Below, one piece after another: positions 21,801 through 30,684 of a stretch of 64,000 bases of DNA. Both the position numbers and the translations under genes were made by a program. Positions within the stretch are counted from its first letter, which is position 1. Each line of letters begins with the position of its first letter. The stretch lies in NCBI RefSeq assembly GCF_014898175.1, contig NZ_CP062948.1, forward strand, positions 186,001-250,000, given 5' to 3'. A model generated the notes under the pieces. It was not told where the DNA came from and did no database searches. It saw only the letters and a list, made by a program, of their open reading frames with translations. This DNA comes from Bifidobacterium lemurum. GTDB taxonomy: Bacteria; Actinomycetota; Actinomycetes; Actinomycetales; Bifidobacteriaceae.

Positions 21801-23390
21801 CTAGGCTTTGCGGATGCGCACAGCCATATACTGACGCCCCAAATCGACGCGGACCGAACCCTCATAGGTGCCGGGAAGCGTCTCGATCGTCATACCCCAG
21901 GTGTCGATCACATCCACGGCGTACCGATTCCCTTCCGGTAACGAGAACTCACGGTAGGCGGGGCGGTACCAGCCGAAATACACGAGTTGGTAGTCATCGC
22001 TGCTGCGCAGCACCGGCACGTCCCAATACGGCCCCGCCTTCTCCCCCTGCGGCGTATGAGGAACCCTCTCTCCTGACGGCAGAAGCGTGGACCATGCGAA
22101 TTCAGACGGCATGTCGGCGTCCAGAGGGGCGGCGTCAAGCGGCAGATCCGCGAACACGTCACGCATGAAGGCGATACGTGCGGGAGCGTCGCCATGCAAT
22201 TCGCCGCCGTGCGCCCACCACACCTGCTCGCCTTGGTCGATGAACGTCTCGCCATGGGTCACGTAGCCGCGTCGCATCACCCCTTCCCAGAATCGGCGGA
22301 TCAATTCCTCGCCGGTCAGGTTGCCCCAGCCCCAGTAGATGTTGCCCTCATAGCCGGGCTCGTCGCACACGACCGGCTTGCCGAATTCCCGCCGCCAGTC
22401 TGCGATGCATTCGGTGGTGCGGGTCACGTCGATGCGCTGGATCGAGCAGTGGGTGCACCACGTTTCGTTGTAGTCGTACATCCTCGTGCAGTTATGCACG
22501 GAACGCAGGTGGTTGAAGGGATCGTTCGCCATCACGATGCGGGCGTACCGACGCCAGTCCTCCAAGGGTTTCTGCGGCAGCAGAATGTCGTATTCGTTGG
22601 CCAGCGACCACCATACGTTCTTATAGGCCGCGTATCGACGGGCCATATAGCTCAGATAGAATCCGTCCGCCTCCGCGCCCATCGCGCTGAAGACCCATTC
22701 CGGCTTATCGTACGGATGCAGCAGAATGATGTCCGCTTCGATGCCGAGCTCGTCGAGCTGCTCGATACGACGGTCGAGATTCTCGAAGAACGGCTCATTG
22801 AAGCGGGTGTGGTCGAAGCCCTCGGCCATGGACCCCTCGTAGGCGAACATTTCGGGATCCGTGGTATTGAAGTCATAATATTTGGGGAACACGCACATGC
22901 GGATCTTGTTGAACGGCGCTTTGGCAAGCGTGGCCACGGTACGATCCTGCACATCGGATGGCTGATTCGTCCATGCGTAGCATGTCGTGCCATAGGGTTG
23001 GTATGGCGTGCCGTCCTCGTAGGAGAAGCAGTACGGCAATTGCGCGCCGTACGCCTCGCGCAACGCGCCTTTGGCCACGTCGCAGGCTCTCAGCACGCGT
23101 CCGTGATTGCCCTCGCCGGCAGGTTCCACGACGATTTCGCCCTTCCGCTCTTCCATGGAGGGGGCGTCGCTTCGCGTCTCGTACGTCCACACGCCTTCCT
23201 CGGTCGGCATGAATCGGATGGAATACCGCCCTTGTCCGCGGTAGAAGCCGTTCACTGTGACGGTCTCGCCGGTGGATTGGCTGGTGAACATCGCCTGAAT
23301 CGTCACGTCCGCGTACGGGTTGCCCGCTGAGGTTCCGGTGAGATTGAGCTCGAACATCCTGTATCGTTCGACATGTGCGATTGGGGCCAT
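21801..23390 (-). CDS. Putative clan GH-A glycoside hydrolase with DUF5060-like N-terminal domain
   Basis: A 529-residue cytosolic protein. Residues about 1-100 form a beta-sandwich like DUF5060 (MFELNLTGTSAGNPYADVTI; NGFYRGQGRYSIRFMPTEEG). A TIM-barrel domain follows (YGTTCYAWTNQPSDVQ; MCVFPKYYDFN; LLHPYDKPEWVF). Two Glu sit where clan GH-A catalytic residues belong: VWWSLANEYDILLP (acid/base) and PVVCDEPGYEGNIYWG (nucleophile). The C-terminal beta domain (about 440-529) looks like DUF5605. I do not know a characterised member. It lies beside an MFS permease and a GH78 rhamnosidase, so a rhamnose- or pentose-capped plant glycoside is a reasonable guess only. Confidence 0.7.
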   Translation of the reverse strand: MAPIAHVERYRMFELNLTGTSAGNPYADVTIQAMFTSQSTGETVTVNGFYRGQGRYSIRFMPTEEGVWTYETRSDAPSMEERKGEIVVEPAGEGNHGRVLRACDVAKGALREAYGAQLPYCFSYEDGTPYQPYGTTCYAWTNQPSDVQDRTVATLAKAPFNKIRMCVFPKYYDFNTTDPEMFAYEGSMAEGFDHTRFNEPFFENLDRRIEQLDELGIEADIILLHPYDKPEWVFSAMGAEADGFYLSYMARRYAAYKNVWWSLANEYDILLPQKPLEDWRRYARIVMANDPFNHLRSVHNCTRMYDYNETWCTHCSIQRIDVTRTTECIADWRREFGKPVVCDEPGYEGNIYWGWGNLTGEELIRRFWEGVMRRGYVTHGETFIDQGEQVWWAHGGELHGDAPARIAFMRDVFADLPLDAAPLDADMPSEFAWSTLLPSGERVPHTPQGEKAGPYWDVPVLRSSDDYQLVYFGWYRPAYREFSLPEGNRYAVDVIDTWGMTIETLPGTYEGSVRVDLGRQYMAVRIRKA

Positions 23391-23532
23391 GATGGCGATT
23401 ACCTTTCGTCGGACGCACTGCGGCGTGCGTGTCGGAAAACGCGGGGAGGCATTGGAATCCCGATAGCTACTGTAGTGCCGATTGAATCATATGCAACCGA
23501 TGACACACCTCGAATCGCACGCATATGGCAAA

Positions 23533-23567
23533 GCCCATGGCTGTGACGCTCGCCATCAGCCATGGGC
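23533..23567 (-). terminator. Terminator of the MFS gene
   Basis: GCCCATGGCTG pairs with CAGCCATGGGC, followed on the minus strand by TTTGCC. Confidence 0.7.
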
Positions 23568-23581
23568 CCGCGCGCGTTGAC

Positions 23582-24901
23582 TTAACGCACCTTGCGGATG
23601 AACATGATCACCACGGCGCCGAGCAGCACACTGACGAGGGCGATCGGGAACAGGGTCGCATAGCTGCCGGTGGCCACGACGATCGCGCCGACGATCACCG
23701 GGGCGAGCACCTGGCCGACCGTATTGGCGAGGTTCAGGATGCCGAGGTCCTTGCCGGCCTCCTCCTGGCTGGGCAGCACGTCGACGTTGAGCGCCTGGTC
23801 GACGGCGATGTAGATGCCGTATCCGAAACCGCCCACACCGGCGAACAGAATCATGCCGAAACCGGTGGGCATGAACCATGGGATGGCGATGCCGACCGCG
23901 ATGATCACCGAGCCGATGGCCACGATGATCTTGCGGCGGTGCAGCAGGTCGGAAATCGGCCCGGAGACCACGGAGGTGATGATGAGCACGATCATGGAGA
24001 CGACCGACATCGTGGAAATCGTGGCGGCCGAGTCTTCGGTTGTCTGCCCGCAGTACTTCTGCAGGATGTACAGCTGGTAGCCCTGAATCATCGACCAGCC
24101 GAGGATGAGCATCAGGCGTCCGACCAGCGCGAGGTAGAAGTCGCGGCAGTTCTTCGTGGGCGGCACGAACGACTTGAGGATGGCTTTGGCGTCCAGCTTG
24201 GCGGCCGTCTCTCCGGCGGCGACGGTCTTCGACGAACGTTCGCGCGGCCAGACCAACACGGTCACGACGCCGGTGATGGCAAACAGCGCGACGCCGATCA
24301 TGAAGCCCTGCCCCATCTTCTCGATGAACTGCGCTCCCAGGAAGGTGCCCGCAGACTGGCCGACGATCTGCGCGCCACCGTAGAACGCGGAGAACGTGCC
24401 GCGAGTGTTCTCGGGAATGCGGTCGGAGAGCACGGCCACGGCCGGGGCGATCATCATGTTCACGCCCACCTGCACGACGGACCAGCCGGCCACGATGCCG
24501 AACAGGCCCACGCTTTGCGAGGCGAGCACATAACCGGCCGCGGTGACGACGCCGCCGGCGACGATCCATGGCGTGCGCTTGCCGAAACGCGAGCGCGTGA
24601 TGTCCGAGAGCGCGCCGAACACGACATTGGCCACGAGCGCGAACACGCAGCCCACGGAGTTCATAGTGCCGAGGATCACCTCAGGCACGCCGATGCCGAG
24701 TTCGGTGAAGCGCTGGGGCAGCAGTACGGCCGAGCCGGAGGTTCCGGCGGTCATCCAGATAAGGGAGAACAGCGCGAAACCCACGCCGAAGCGGATTTTG
24801 TCACGGCCGCTTAGGGGACGCCCCGTGTCGGGCGCGAGGTTGGAGATGGCAGTCGGAGCGGTTGCGGTTCGAGTCGTCGACGACTCTTCGTTGAGTGTCA
24901 T
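23582..24901 (-). CDS. MFS oligosaccharide permease, first of three paralogues
   Basis: A 439-residue, 12-helix MFS permease related to the SLC45-like sugar carriers. Family marks are DITRSRFGKRTPWI after helix 2, SDRIPENTRGTFSAFYGGAQ, and the segment DQALNVDVLPSQEEAGKDLG before helix 11. The same segment recurs almost unchanged in the permeases at 56433 and 63412. Those two lie next to GH30 and GH51, and this one next to GH78 and the DUF5060-type hydrolase, so the paralogues probably serve different oligosaccharides. The start at 24901 follows GAAGGAAACGCTT. Cargo inferred to be a rhamnosylated glycoside. Confidence 0.8.
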   Translation of the reverse strand: MTLNEESSTTRTATAPTAISNLAPDTGRPLSGRDKIRFGVGFALFSLIWMTAGTSGSAVLLPQRFTELGIGVPEVILGTMNSVGCVFALVANVVFGALSDITRSRFGKRTPWIVAGGVVTAAGYVLASQSVGLFGIVAGWSVVQVGVNMMIAPAVAVLSDRIPENTRGTFSAFYGGAQIVGQSAGTFLGAQFIEKMGQGFMIGVALFAITGVVTVLVWPRERSSKTVAAGETAAKLDAKAILKSFVPPTKNCRDFYLALVGRLMLILGWSMIQGYQLYILQKYCGQTTEDSAATISTMSVVSMIVLIITSVVSGPISDLLHRRKIIVAIGSVIIAVGIAIPWFMPTGFGMILFAGVGGFGYGIYIAVDQALNVDVLPSQEEAGKDLGILNLANTVGQVLAPVIVGAIVVATGSYATLFPIALVSVLLGAVVIMFIRKVR

Positions 24902-24970
24902 AAGCGTTTCCTTCGTTGATTATGGTGAACACGGAATATCGAGAGGCATACGAGGAAAGGGATGGTGCGG

Positions 24971-25005
24971 GGTGCGGGCGGAGACGTGTCGTCTCGGCCC
25001 GCACC
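24971..25005 (-). terminator. Terminator of the GH78 gene
   Basis: GGTGCGGGC pairs with GCCCGCACC, with inner GAGAC/GTCTC. Confidence 0.65.
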
Positions 25006-25025
25006 TCACGTCCGAAGCCGGAACG

Positions 25026-27704
25026 TCACCGGTGGAATTCGAGTCGGTGCTCGCCCGCGCCGAGTTCGCGCGACTCGTAGTCGGGGATTTCGACAATCGC
25101 CGTGGTACCGACCGGCACGGTGACGGTCAGCTCAAGAACGTCGCCGGCGACCTTCCAGTCGACCGCGGCCTTGCCGTAGGGGGTGACGTGCGAGGTGGAG
25201 GCGTGGTCGATGCCGCCGCCGACGCGCGGCGAGACGCGGAATCGCTTCCAACCCGGCTCGATGGCTTCGAGTCCGCCGATGCGCGCGTGCATCCATTCGG
25301 CGACCGAGCCCAGCGCGTAGTGGTTGAACGAGGTCATGCCGCCCGGATTGAGCGTGCCGTCTTCGCGCATCGAATCCCAGCGCTCCCATGTGGTGGTGGC
25401 GCCCATCTTGACTTGGTACAGCCAGCTGGGGCATTCGGTCGAGGTCAGCAGGTCGTAGGCCTCCTTGTCGTGGCCGGTCATGCTCAGTGCGGGCAGCACG
25501 AACGGCGTGCCGGCGAATCCGGTGCTCACCCGTCCGCCGGACAGGCGCACGAGTTCGGCCAGACGGTTGCCGGCCTTGATGAGGCGCACGGGCTCGCCGT
25601 CGAGCAGGCCGAAGGCGATGGCCAGCGCGTAGGCGCATTGCGTATCGGAGCTCATGGTGCCGTCGAGGTTCGTGAAGCGGGCGAGGAATCCGGCGCAGAC
25701 GCGATCGCGCAATTCGGCGAAGCGTTCGGCGTCATCATCGCGGCCGAGGATTCCGGCGATGGCTTGGGCCTGCACGCAGCTGCGGTAGTAGAACGCAGTG
25801 GCGACGAGCTCCTTCTCGGTCATCGCCTGGGTGGGGTCGTCCGGCGGAGCGGCCGGGTCGAGCCAGTCGCCCAATTGCCCGAGCACGAAATCCGGCCTGC
25901 GGTCCCACACACCGTCATCCGACAGGTAGCCGGCGACCTCGTCGATCCACGCGCGGACCAGATCGTAGGAGTCCTCCAACACTTTCGCATCGCCGCTGTC
26001 CATGTACAGCGTCCACGGCACCTCCACCGCGGAGTCGCCCCATGTGGAGATGGCCTGCGGATGCGCCCACGCGCCGAGCGGCACGAACGGCACATAGAAC
26101 GGCACGGTGCCCCATTTGATTTGGTCGGCGCGCACATCCTTGAGCCAGCTGCCGAGGAATCCCTGCACGTCATACAGGTAGCTGGCGGTGGGCGCGAACA
26201 GGCAGATGTCGCCGGTCCAGCCCAATCGTTCGTCGCGCTGCGGGCAGTCGGTGGGGATGGAGACGAAGTTGGATCGCATGGACCATACGGCGTTGGCGTG
26301 CAGCCTGTTGAGCAGCGAGTCGGAGGTCTCCAGCTCGCCGGCGCGGTCCATCACCGAATGGTAGACGCGGCATTCGATGTCGTCGGCGGTCAACTCCCCC
26401 GGCAATCCTTCGATCTGCGCATAGCGGAAGCCATGCATGGCGAAACGCGGCTCCCACCAGGCGTCCTGCCCGTTGGAGGTGTAGACATCGTGCTGCTGGC
26501 CGCGGCGCAGGGTGCGCGTGGCGATCGAACCGTCGGGTTCGAGCACTTCGACATGGTGCAATTCCACCGTTTCACCGGCGGCGAGTCCGCGCATATGCAG
26601 GCGGATGCGCTGCGAGCAGTTCTGCCCGAAGTCGACCAGCCATACGCCGCGGCCTTGGGCAGTTTCGCCGACGCGGGCGATGGAGAGCGGCTTATGCTCC
26701 TCATGGGCGCGCACCGGCGAGGTTTCGGGGTTTTCGATGTTCGCCGGATTGTAGAACACTTCGGACACGGGCTCCCAGTCGGAGTCGTCGAAGCCGGGTT
26801 CGGACCAGCCGGCCCGTTCGAGGCGGGCGTCATACCGCTCCCCCTCGCACAGGTCGGAGCAGACGATGGGGCCGAGCGCGACCTTCCACGTACGGTCCCA
26901 CGAGTTGGAGTAGAACGCCTCGGTGCCGCCGTCGGCGTATTCGACCTCGAGCTGCGCGAACACGCCGATGTTATCGCCGTAGTAGTTCGCATAGCCGCCG
27001 TCGAAGCCGATGCGGCCGCGGAACCAGCCGTCGCCCAGCCAGAATCCCAGCGCGTTGCGACCGGCGGTGAGCGCGTCGGCCACATCGTAGGTCCAGCATT
27101 CCACGCGCTTCTCGTAGTTCGTCCAACCGGGGATCAGCGCGTCGTTGCCGACTTTCACGCCGTTGATCTCCGCCTCGACCAAGCCCAGCGCGGACAGGTA
27201 CAGGCGGGCGCGGACCGGCTTGTCCCGCAGTCCCACTTCGGTGCGCACCAGCGGCAGATGGCGATGGTCGCTGCGGGCCTCCGGCCATGAGGGTCCGACG
27301 AAATCGGCCACATGGTCATGCTCCAGCAACAGACCGGCCTCGAAATGCAGCGTCTCGCTGGGCTCTCCCAGCGGCTGGTGGCTGGCCGACACCACCTGCA
27401 CGGTGGCGTACACCTCTTCGCGGGAGGCCAGCGGCTCGAACTGCCACGGCACCAGCACGCTGTCGGCGACCGGCAGATAGGTCTCCAGCTCGACCGGCTT
27501 GCCGCCGGGCACACGTCGGGTGAGCTTGAGCAGGATCTGCGCGTCGGCCGGCACCGGCTTCGCGTACACCCAGCTCATGCGCGGGGCGGCGGTGCCGATG
27601 CCGAGCGCGTCGCCGGGGTAATGCTCGACGGTGAAACGGGTGATGGCAAGTTCTCCGGCGGTTACGGCCGGCACGACCTGCGGTGCGTGTGTGGTGGCAT
27701 TCAT
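25026..27704 (-). CDS. GH78 alpha-L-rhamnosidase
   Basis: An intracellular GH78 enzyme of 892 residues that removes terminal alpha-L-rhamnose from plant glycosides or pectin fragments. The N-terminal beta domains include GLVEAEINGVKVGNDAL and LGDGWFRGRIGFDGG (Bac_rhamnosid_N). The (alpha/alpha)6 catalytic barrel carries TDCPQRDERLGWTGDICLF, which holds the conserved acidic residues, and WGDSAVEVPWTLY. FNHYALGSVAEWMH and the C-terminal beta domain GWKRFRVSPRVGGG complete the family pattern. There is no signal peptide. The start follows AAGGAGTCATC. It lies downstream of the sugar-porter MFS at 27835 and is probably controlled by the LacI protein at 29484, whose operators precede that MFS. Confidence 0.93.
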   Translation of the reverse strand: MNATTHAPQVVPAVTAGELAITRFTVEHYPGDALGIGTAAPRMSWVYAKPVPADAQILLKLTRRVPGGKPVELETYLPVADSVLVPWQFEPLASREEVYATVQVVSASHQPLGEPSETLHFEAGLLLEHDHVADFVGPSWPEARSDHRHLPLVRTEVGLRDKPVRARLYLSALGLVEAEINGVKVGNDALIPGWTNYEKRVECWTYDVADALTAGRNALGFWLGDGWFRGRIGFDGGYANYYGDNIGVFAQLEVEYADGGTEAFYSNSWDRTWKVALGPIVCSDLCEGERYDARLERAGWSEPGFDDSDWEPVSEVFYNPANIENPETSPVRAHEEHKPLSIARVGETAQGRGVWLVDFGQNCSQRIRLHMRGLAAGETVELHHVEVLEPDGSIATRTLRRGQQHDVYTSNGQDAWWEPRFAMHGFRYAQIEGLPGELTADDIECRVYHSVMDRAGELETSDSLLNRLHANAVWSMRSNFVSIPTDCPQRDERLGWTGDICLFAPTASYLYDVQGFLGSWLKDVRADQIKWGTVPFYVPFVPLGAWAHPQAISTWGDSAVEVPWTLYMDSGDAKVLEDSYDLVRAWIDEVAGYLSDDGVWDRRPDFVLGQLGDWLDPAAPPDDPTQAMTEKELVATAFYYRSCVQAQAIAGILGRDDDAERFAELRDRVCAGFLARFTNLDGTMSSDTQCAYALAIAFGLLDGEPVRLIKAGNRLAELVRLSGGRVSTGFAGTPFVLPALSMTGHDKEAYDLLTSTECPSWLYQVKMGATTTWERWDSMREDGTLNPGGMTSFNHYALGSVAEWMHARIGGLEAIEPGWKRFRVSPRVGGGIDHASTSHVTPYGKAAVDWKVAGDVLELTVTVPVGTTAIVEIPDYESRELGAGEHRLEFHR

Positions 27705-27776
27705 GATGACTCCTTCGTCGGCTCGCTGGTGCGATCGTTTCTCACATGGTATTCGTGTTGCGTATGCGTTCCGCCG

Positions 27777-27822
27777 CTCCGGTCGGGATCGGAACCGTTC
27801 AAGGATTCGATCCCGACCGGAG
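27777..27822 (-). terminator. Perfect hairpin between MFS and GH78
   Basis: CTCCGGTCGGGATCG pairs perfectly with CGATCCCGACCGGAG over 15 bp. It lies directly after the MFS stop codon and may end or attenuate the transcript before GH78. No T-run follows on the minus strand. Confidence 0.6.
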
Positions 27823-27834
27823 AGGTTGCGAGGT

Positions 27835-29142
27835 TCAGGCTTCGACGGCCGCCGCGGCCTTCGCCTGACGCTCCTCGTCGGTGCCGTACTTCTTCTGCAG
27901 CGCCAGCATCACGGAGCCGGCGATGAGTTCGATGATGACGACGCCCACGAAGCCCCACATGGTGGTTTTGATGACGGCGGGCACCACAAGCGCCGGGGTG
28001 ACGAGGGCGAACAGGCCGCAGCACAGGCGGGAGAATCCGTTGATGAAGCCCTGGATGGAGGCGCGCACCTCGATGGGGAAGGATTCCTGCGTCCACACCT
28101 TGTAGAGGGCCTCGCCGGCGAAGGGGCCGCCGACGTTCATGATGGCGGTGGCGCCGACGATCACCCACAGGTTGGTGCCGCCCAGGGAGAGCATGACCAT
28201 GGCGGCCAGCGTGATGGCCATGCCGACGAAGAACATCTTGTTGCGGTATTTGCCGCCGGCGATGGAGGCGAAGGCGATGTTGAGCACCAGCGTCACGAAG
28301 TTGAGGATGATGCCCAGGCCCGTGGCGAGGGTCTGCGAGGCGTTGGCCTGCACGAACATGTAGGTCTGGAACTGGCCCCAGGTGTTGGCCAGCAGGTTCC
28401 AGCCGAGGTAGAAGATCATGATGGCCAGGAAGAATCCGAGGAACATCTTCTTGTCGGCGCCGAACAGCACCTTGACGACGGACACCTTTTCGGTGGAGGC
28501 GGCGCGTCCCTTGGCCGCGTCGCGGGCGTCGGCCTCCTCGTGGAAGCGACGGAAGGTCGGCGAGGTCAGACGCCACAGCCATGCCACCACGGCGAACACG
28601 GCGAGGATGGCGAAGACGACGCGGCCGCCGGTCGCGCCCGACATCGTGGAGACGAGGAAGGCGCAGATGAAGGAGATGAACACGCCGACCTGCCAGAACA
28701 CCTGGGTGGTGGAGACGAGGCGGGCGGCCATCTGGTCGTTGGGCGCGTCATGGGAGACGACGGTCATCGACACGGGCAGATCGGCGCCGGAGGCGATGCC
28801 CGCGATGATCAGGCCGATAAGCAATACGGTGAAGTTGTTGGCGAAGATGCAGATGCCCGCGCCGATGGCGTAGAACAGGTTGATCCAGTTGAAGAAGGTG
28901 ACGCGACCGATTTTGTCGGCCAGACGGCCGCCGAACAGGGAGCCGAAGGCGATGGCGAAGGTGAGCACGCCGGAGAGCACGCCGACTTCGGCGGTGCTCA
29001 GGCCCAAACCGTTCTGCCAGACGGTGATGGTCGAGGACAGGCCGACGATGATGCCGGAGCCGAGCATCGAGCCGATGCCGGCGGCGACGGCCAACGGCAT
29101 GTATCCGCCGAGACCCTTGTCCTGCTTTGTTGAAGTATTCAT
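27835..29142 (-). CDS. MFS sugar porter, probably for rhamnosides or rhamnose
   Basis: A 435-residue, 12-helix MFS member of the sugar-porter type. Family marks are GGRLADKIGRVTFFNW after helix 2, the central charged loop FRRFHEEADARDAAKGRAAS, and VWTQESFPIEVRASIQGF near helix 10-11 (the PESPR-like position). The ATG at 29142 follows AAGGAAGAGAT; the earlier in-frame start at 29175 lies upstream of that site. It precedes GH78 on the same strand and is divergent from a LacI gene with operators between them. Confidence 0.82.
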   Translation of the reverse strand: MNTSTKQDKGLGGYMPLAVAAGIGSMLGSGIIVGLSSTITVWQNGLGLSTAEVGVLSGVLTFAIAFGSLFGGRLADKIGRVTFFNWINLFYAIGAGICIFANNFTVLLIGLIIAGIASGADLPVSMTVVSHDAPNDQMAARLVSTTQVFWQVGVFISFICAFLVSTMSGATGGRVVFAILAVFAVVAWLWRLTSPTFRRFHEEADARDAAKGRAASTEKVSVVKVLFGADKKMFLGFFLAIMIFYLGWNLLANTWGQFQTYMFVQANASQTLATGLGIILNFVTLVLNIAFASIAGGKYRNKMFFVGMAITLAAMVMLSLGGTNLWVIVGATAIMNVGGPFAGEALYKVWTQESFPIEVRASIQGFINGFSRLCCGLFALVTPALVVPAVIKTTMWGFVGVVIIELIAGSVMLALQKKYGTDEERQAKAAAAVEA

Positions 29143-29192
29143 ATCTCTTCCTTGCACCTCGTGTTTCAAACCCACTGTGGCTTGAAACGTGA

Positions 29193-29207
29193 ATTGATAT
29201 TTTCAAT
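29193..29207. promoter_or_regulatory. Probable LacI operator on the MFS side
   Basis: ATTGATATTTTCAAT is an inverted repeat (ATTGA/TCAAT) about 50 bp upstream of the MFS start. A longer-spaced TTTCAA/TTGAAA pair overlaps it at 29164-29188. Confidence 0.5.
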
Positions 29208-29357
29208 TCTGTTCAAGATATTCAATGGTTTTCTCATGAGACATCTTCACGACAACACCATTGTTATTCTTGAATTCTCTTGGTTTCGTCAGGAAAGATA
29301 CATGAGCCGCCATGCATTTCCCGCTCCACCTTGATAACTATGATTATATTCCCCTAT

Positions 29358-29403
29358 TTTGAAATATTCAAATCAAACTTCACGGCGTGTTGAAATTTTT
29401 CAA
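29358..29403. promoter_or_regulatory. Two LacI operators on the LacI-gene side
   Basis: TTTGAA-ATA-TTCAAA (29358-29372) and TTGAAATTTTTCAA (29390-29403) share the TTGAA half-site. The 341-bp divergent space 29143-29483 is low in GC and holds these sites and two promoters, no gene. Confidence 0.6.
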
Positions 29404-29483
29404 AACATCATGCGTGATTTCGGCGTATTGTGGAGCATATCGAATATCCCGCCAGCGCGGCGACGGAACAGGAGGACGCGCGT

Positions 29484-30584
29484 ATGCCAGCAACGAAGAA
29501 AGTCGGCGTATCGGACATCGCCAAGCATGCGGGAGTGTCCATCGGCACCGTGTCGAACTATCTCAACTATCCCGAACGCGTCTCCGATACGTTGAAGGCG
29601 AAGATCAGCGCCTCCATCGCCGAACTCGGCTATGTGCCGCGCCGCGCCATGCCCGTTTCCGCAGCCTCCTCATCGCCGTCCACGCCGCTGGTCGGATACG
29701 TGATGACCGACATCGAACATTCCTTGTTCACCTCGATTTTCGAGGGAATCCAAGAGGTGTGCGAGGACAACGGCATGCAGGTGATCGGCGTCAACGCCTT
29801 CTCCGATCTTGAGCGACAGCACGAATTGGTGCGTCTGTTCACGCAGATGCCCGATGTGGTCGGCATCATGCTTGCCACCGTGCAGGATCCGACCGAAGAC
29901 ATCGCCATCGCCGACGCGGCGGACAAACCCATCATCCTGCTCGACCACACCTCCCCCATCGGTGAGAACACAGCTTGCAGCGTGCAGGAGAACAATGCGA
30001 CCTGCGGACGCCTCGCCGCCGAGGAACTCATCCGCTCCGGATGCCGACGTCTGGCGTTCGTCGCACATTCCTTCGATTACGAGGCCATACAAGACCGATA
30101 TCTCGGCATGCAACAGGCTGTGATGCGAACCGGAGGAGACGCCACGCTTACGGTGATCGATTCCGGCGGCCTGACATTCGATGACGGCATGGAAGTCGGC
30201 AAAAGGCTCGCCGTCGAAATCAACAAGGCCCGCGGCAAGACGTCATCCAACACCTCAGACGACCCCACGACCCTTCCCAACAACGGCGACTTGCCGCCGG
30301 ACGGCATCGTGGCAGGCAGCGATCAGCTCGCCATCGGATTGTCCTTGGGATTGACGGACGAAGGCCTGTGCTCAATCCCCGCGGATGTCAGCGTCATCGG
30401 CACCGAGAACGTGCGCAACGAAAGCGTCGGAAACACGGCGATCACCGTCGTCGCCGCCCCGGGCGCGGATATGGGACGTAAAGCCATGATGACGATGCTC
30501 GACGAAATCAACAATCCCTCGCATATTCACGGCTCCACCATGCTTGACCCCACGCTGATCCGACGAGCCTCCACACGGCGGTAG
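29484..30584 (+). CDS. LacI-family regulator of the rhamnoside unit
   Basis: A LacI/GalR regulator of 366 residues. The helix-turn-helix is VGVSDIAKHAGVSIGTVSNY with the hinge LNYPERVSDTLKAKI. The ligand domain starts LVGYVMTDIEHSLFTSIFEG and includes DGIVAGSDQLAIGLSLGL. A Ser/Thr/Asn-rich insert (KTSSNTSDDPTTLPNNGDLP, about residues 265-285) is unusual for the family. The ATG at 29484 follows CAGGAGGACGCGCGT; the earlier ATG at 29430 has none. It probably controls the divergent MFS-GH78 genes and itself. Confidence 0.88.
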   Translation: MPATKKVGVSDIAKHAGVSIGTVSNYLNYPERVSDTLKAKISASIAELGYVPRRAMPVSAASSSPSTPLVGYVMTDIEHSLFTSIFEGIQEVCEDNGMQVIGVNAFSDLERQHELVRLFTQMPDVVGIMLATVQDPTEDIAIADAADKPIILLDHTSPIGENTACSVQENNATCGRLAAEELIRSGCRRLAFVAHSFDYEAIQDRYLGMQQAVMRTGGDATLTVIDSGGLTFDDGMEVGKRLAVEINKARGKTSSNTSDDPTTLPNNGDLPPDGIVAGSDQLAIGLSLGLTDEGLCSIPADVSVIGTENVRNESVGNTAITVVAAPGADMGRKAMMTMLDEINNPSHIHGSTMLDPTLIRRASTRR

Positions 30585-30617
30585 CGCAGGCTCGCACGAG
30601 ATATACAGGGAATATAC

Positions 30618-30660
30618 GAAGCGGCGGGCCGCCCATATCATATGGACGGCCCGCCGCTTC
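30618..30660. terminator. Bidirectional terminator between lacI and oxidoreductase genes
   Basis: GAAGCGGCGGGCCG pairs perfectly with CGGCCCGCCGCTTC between two converging genes. Confidence 0.75.
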
Positions 30661-30684
30661 CGCGCGTATGCGCCTATCGCCGGC

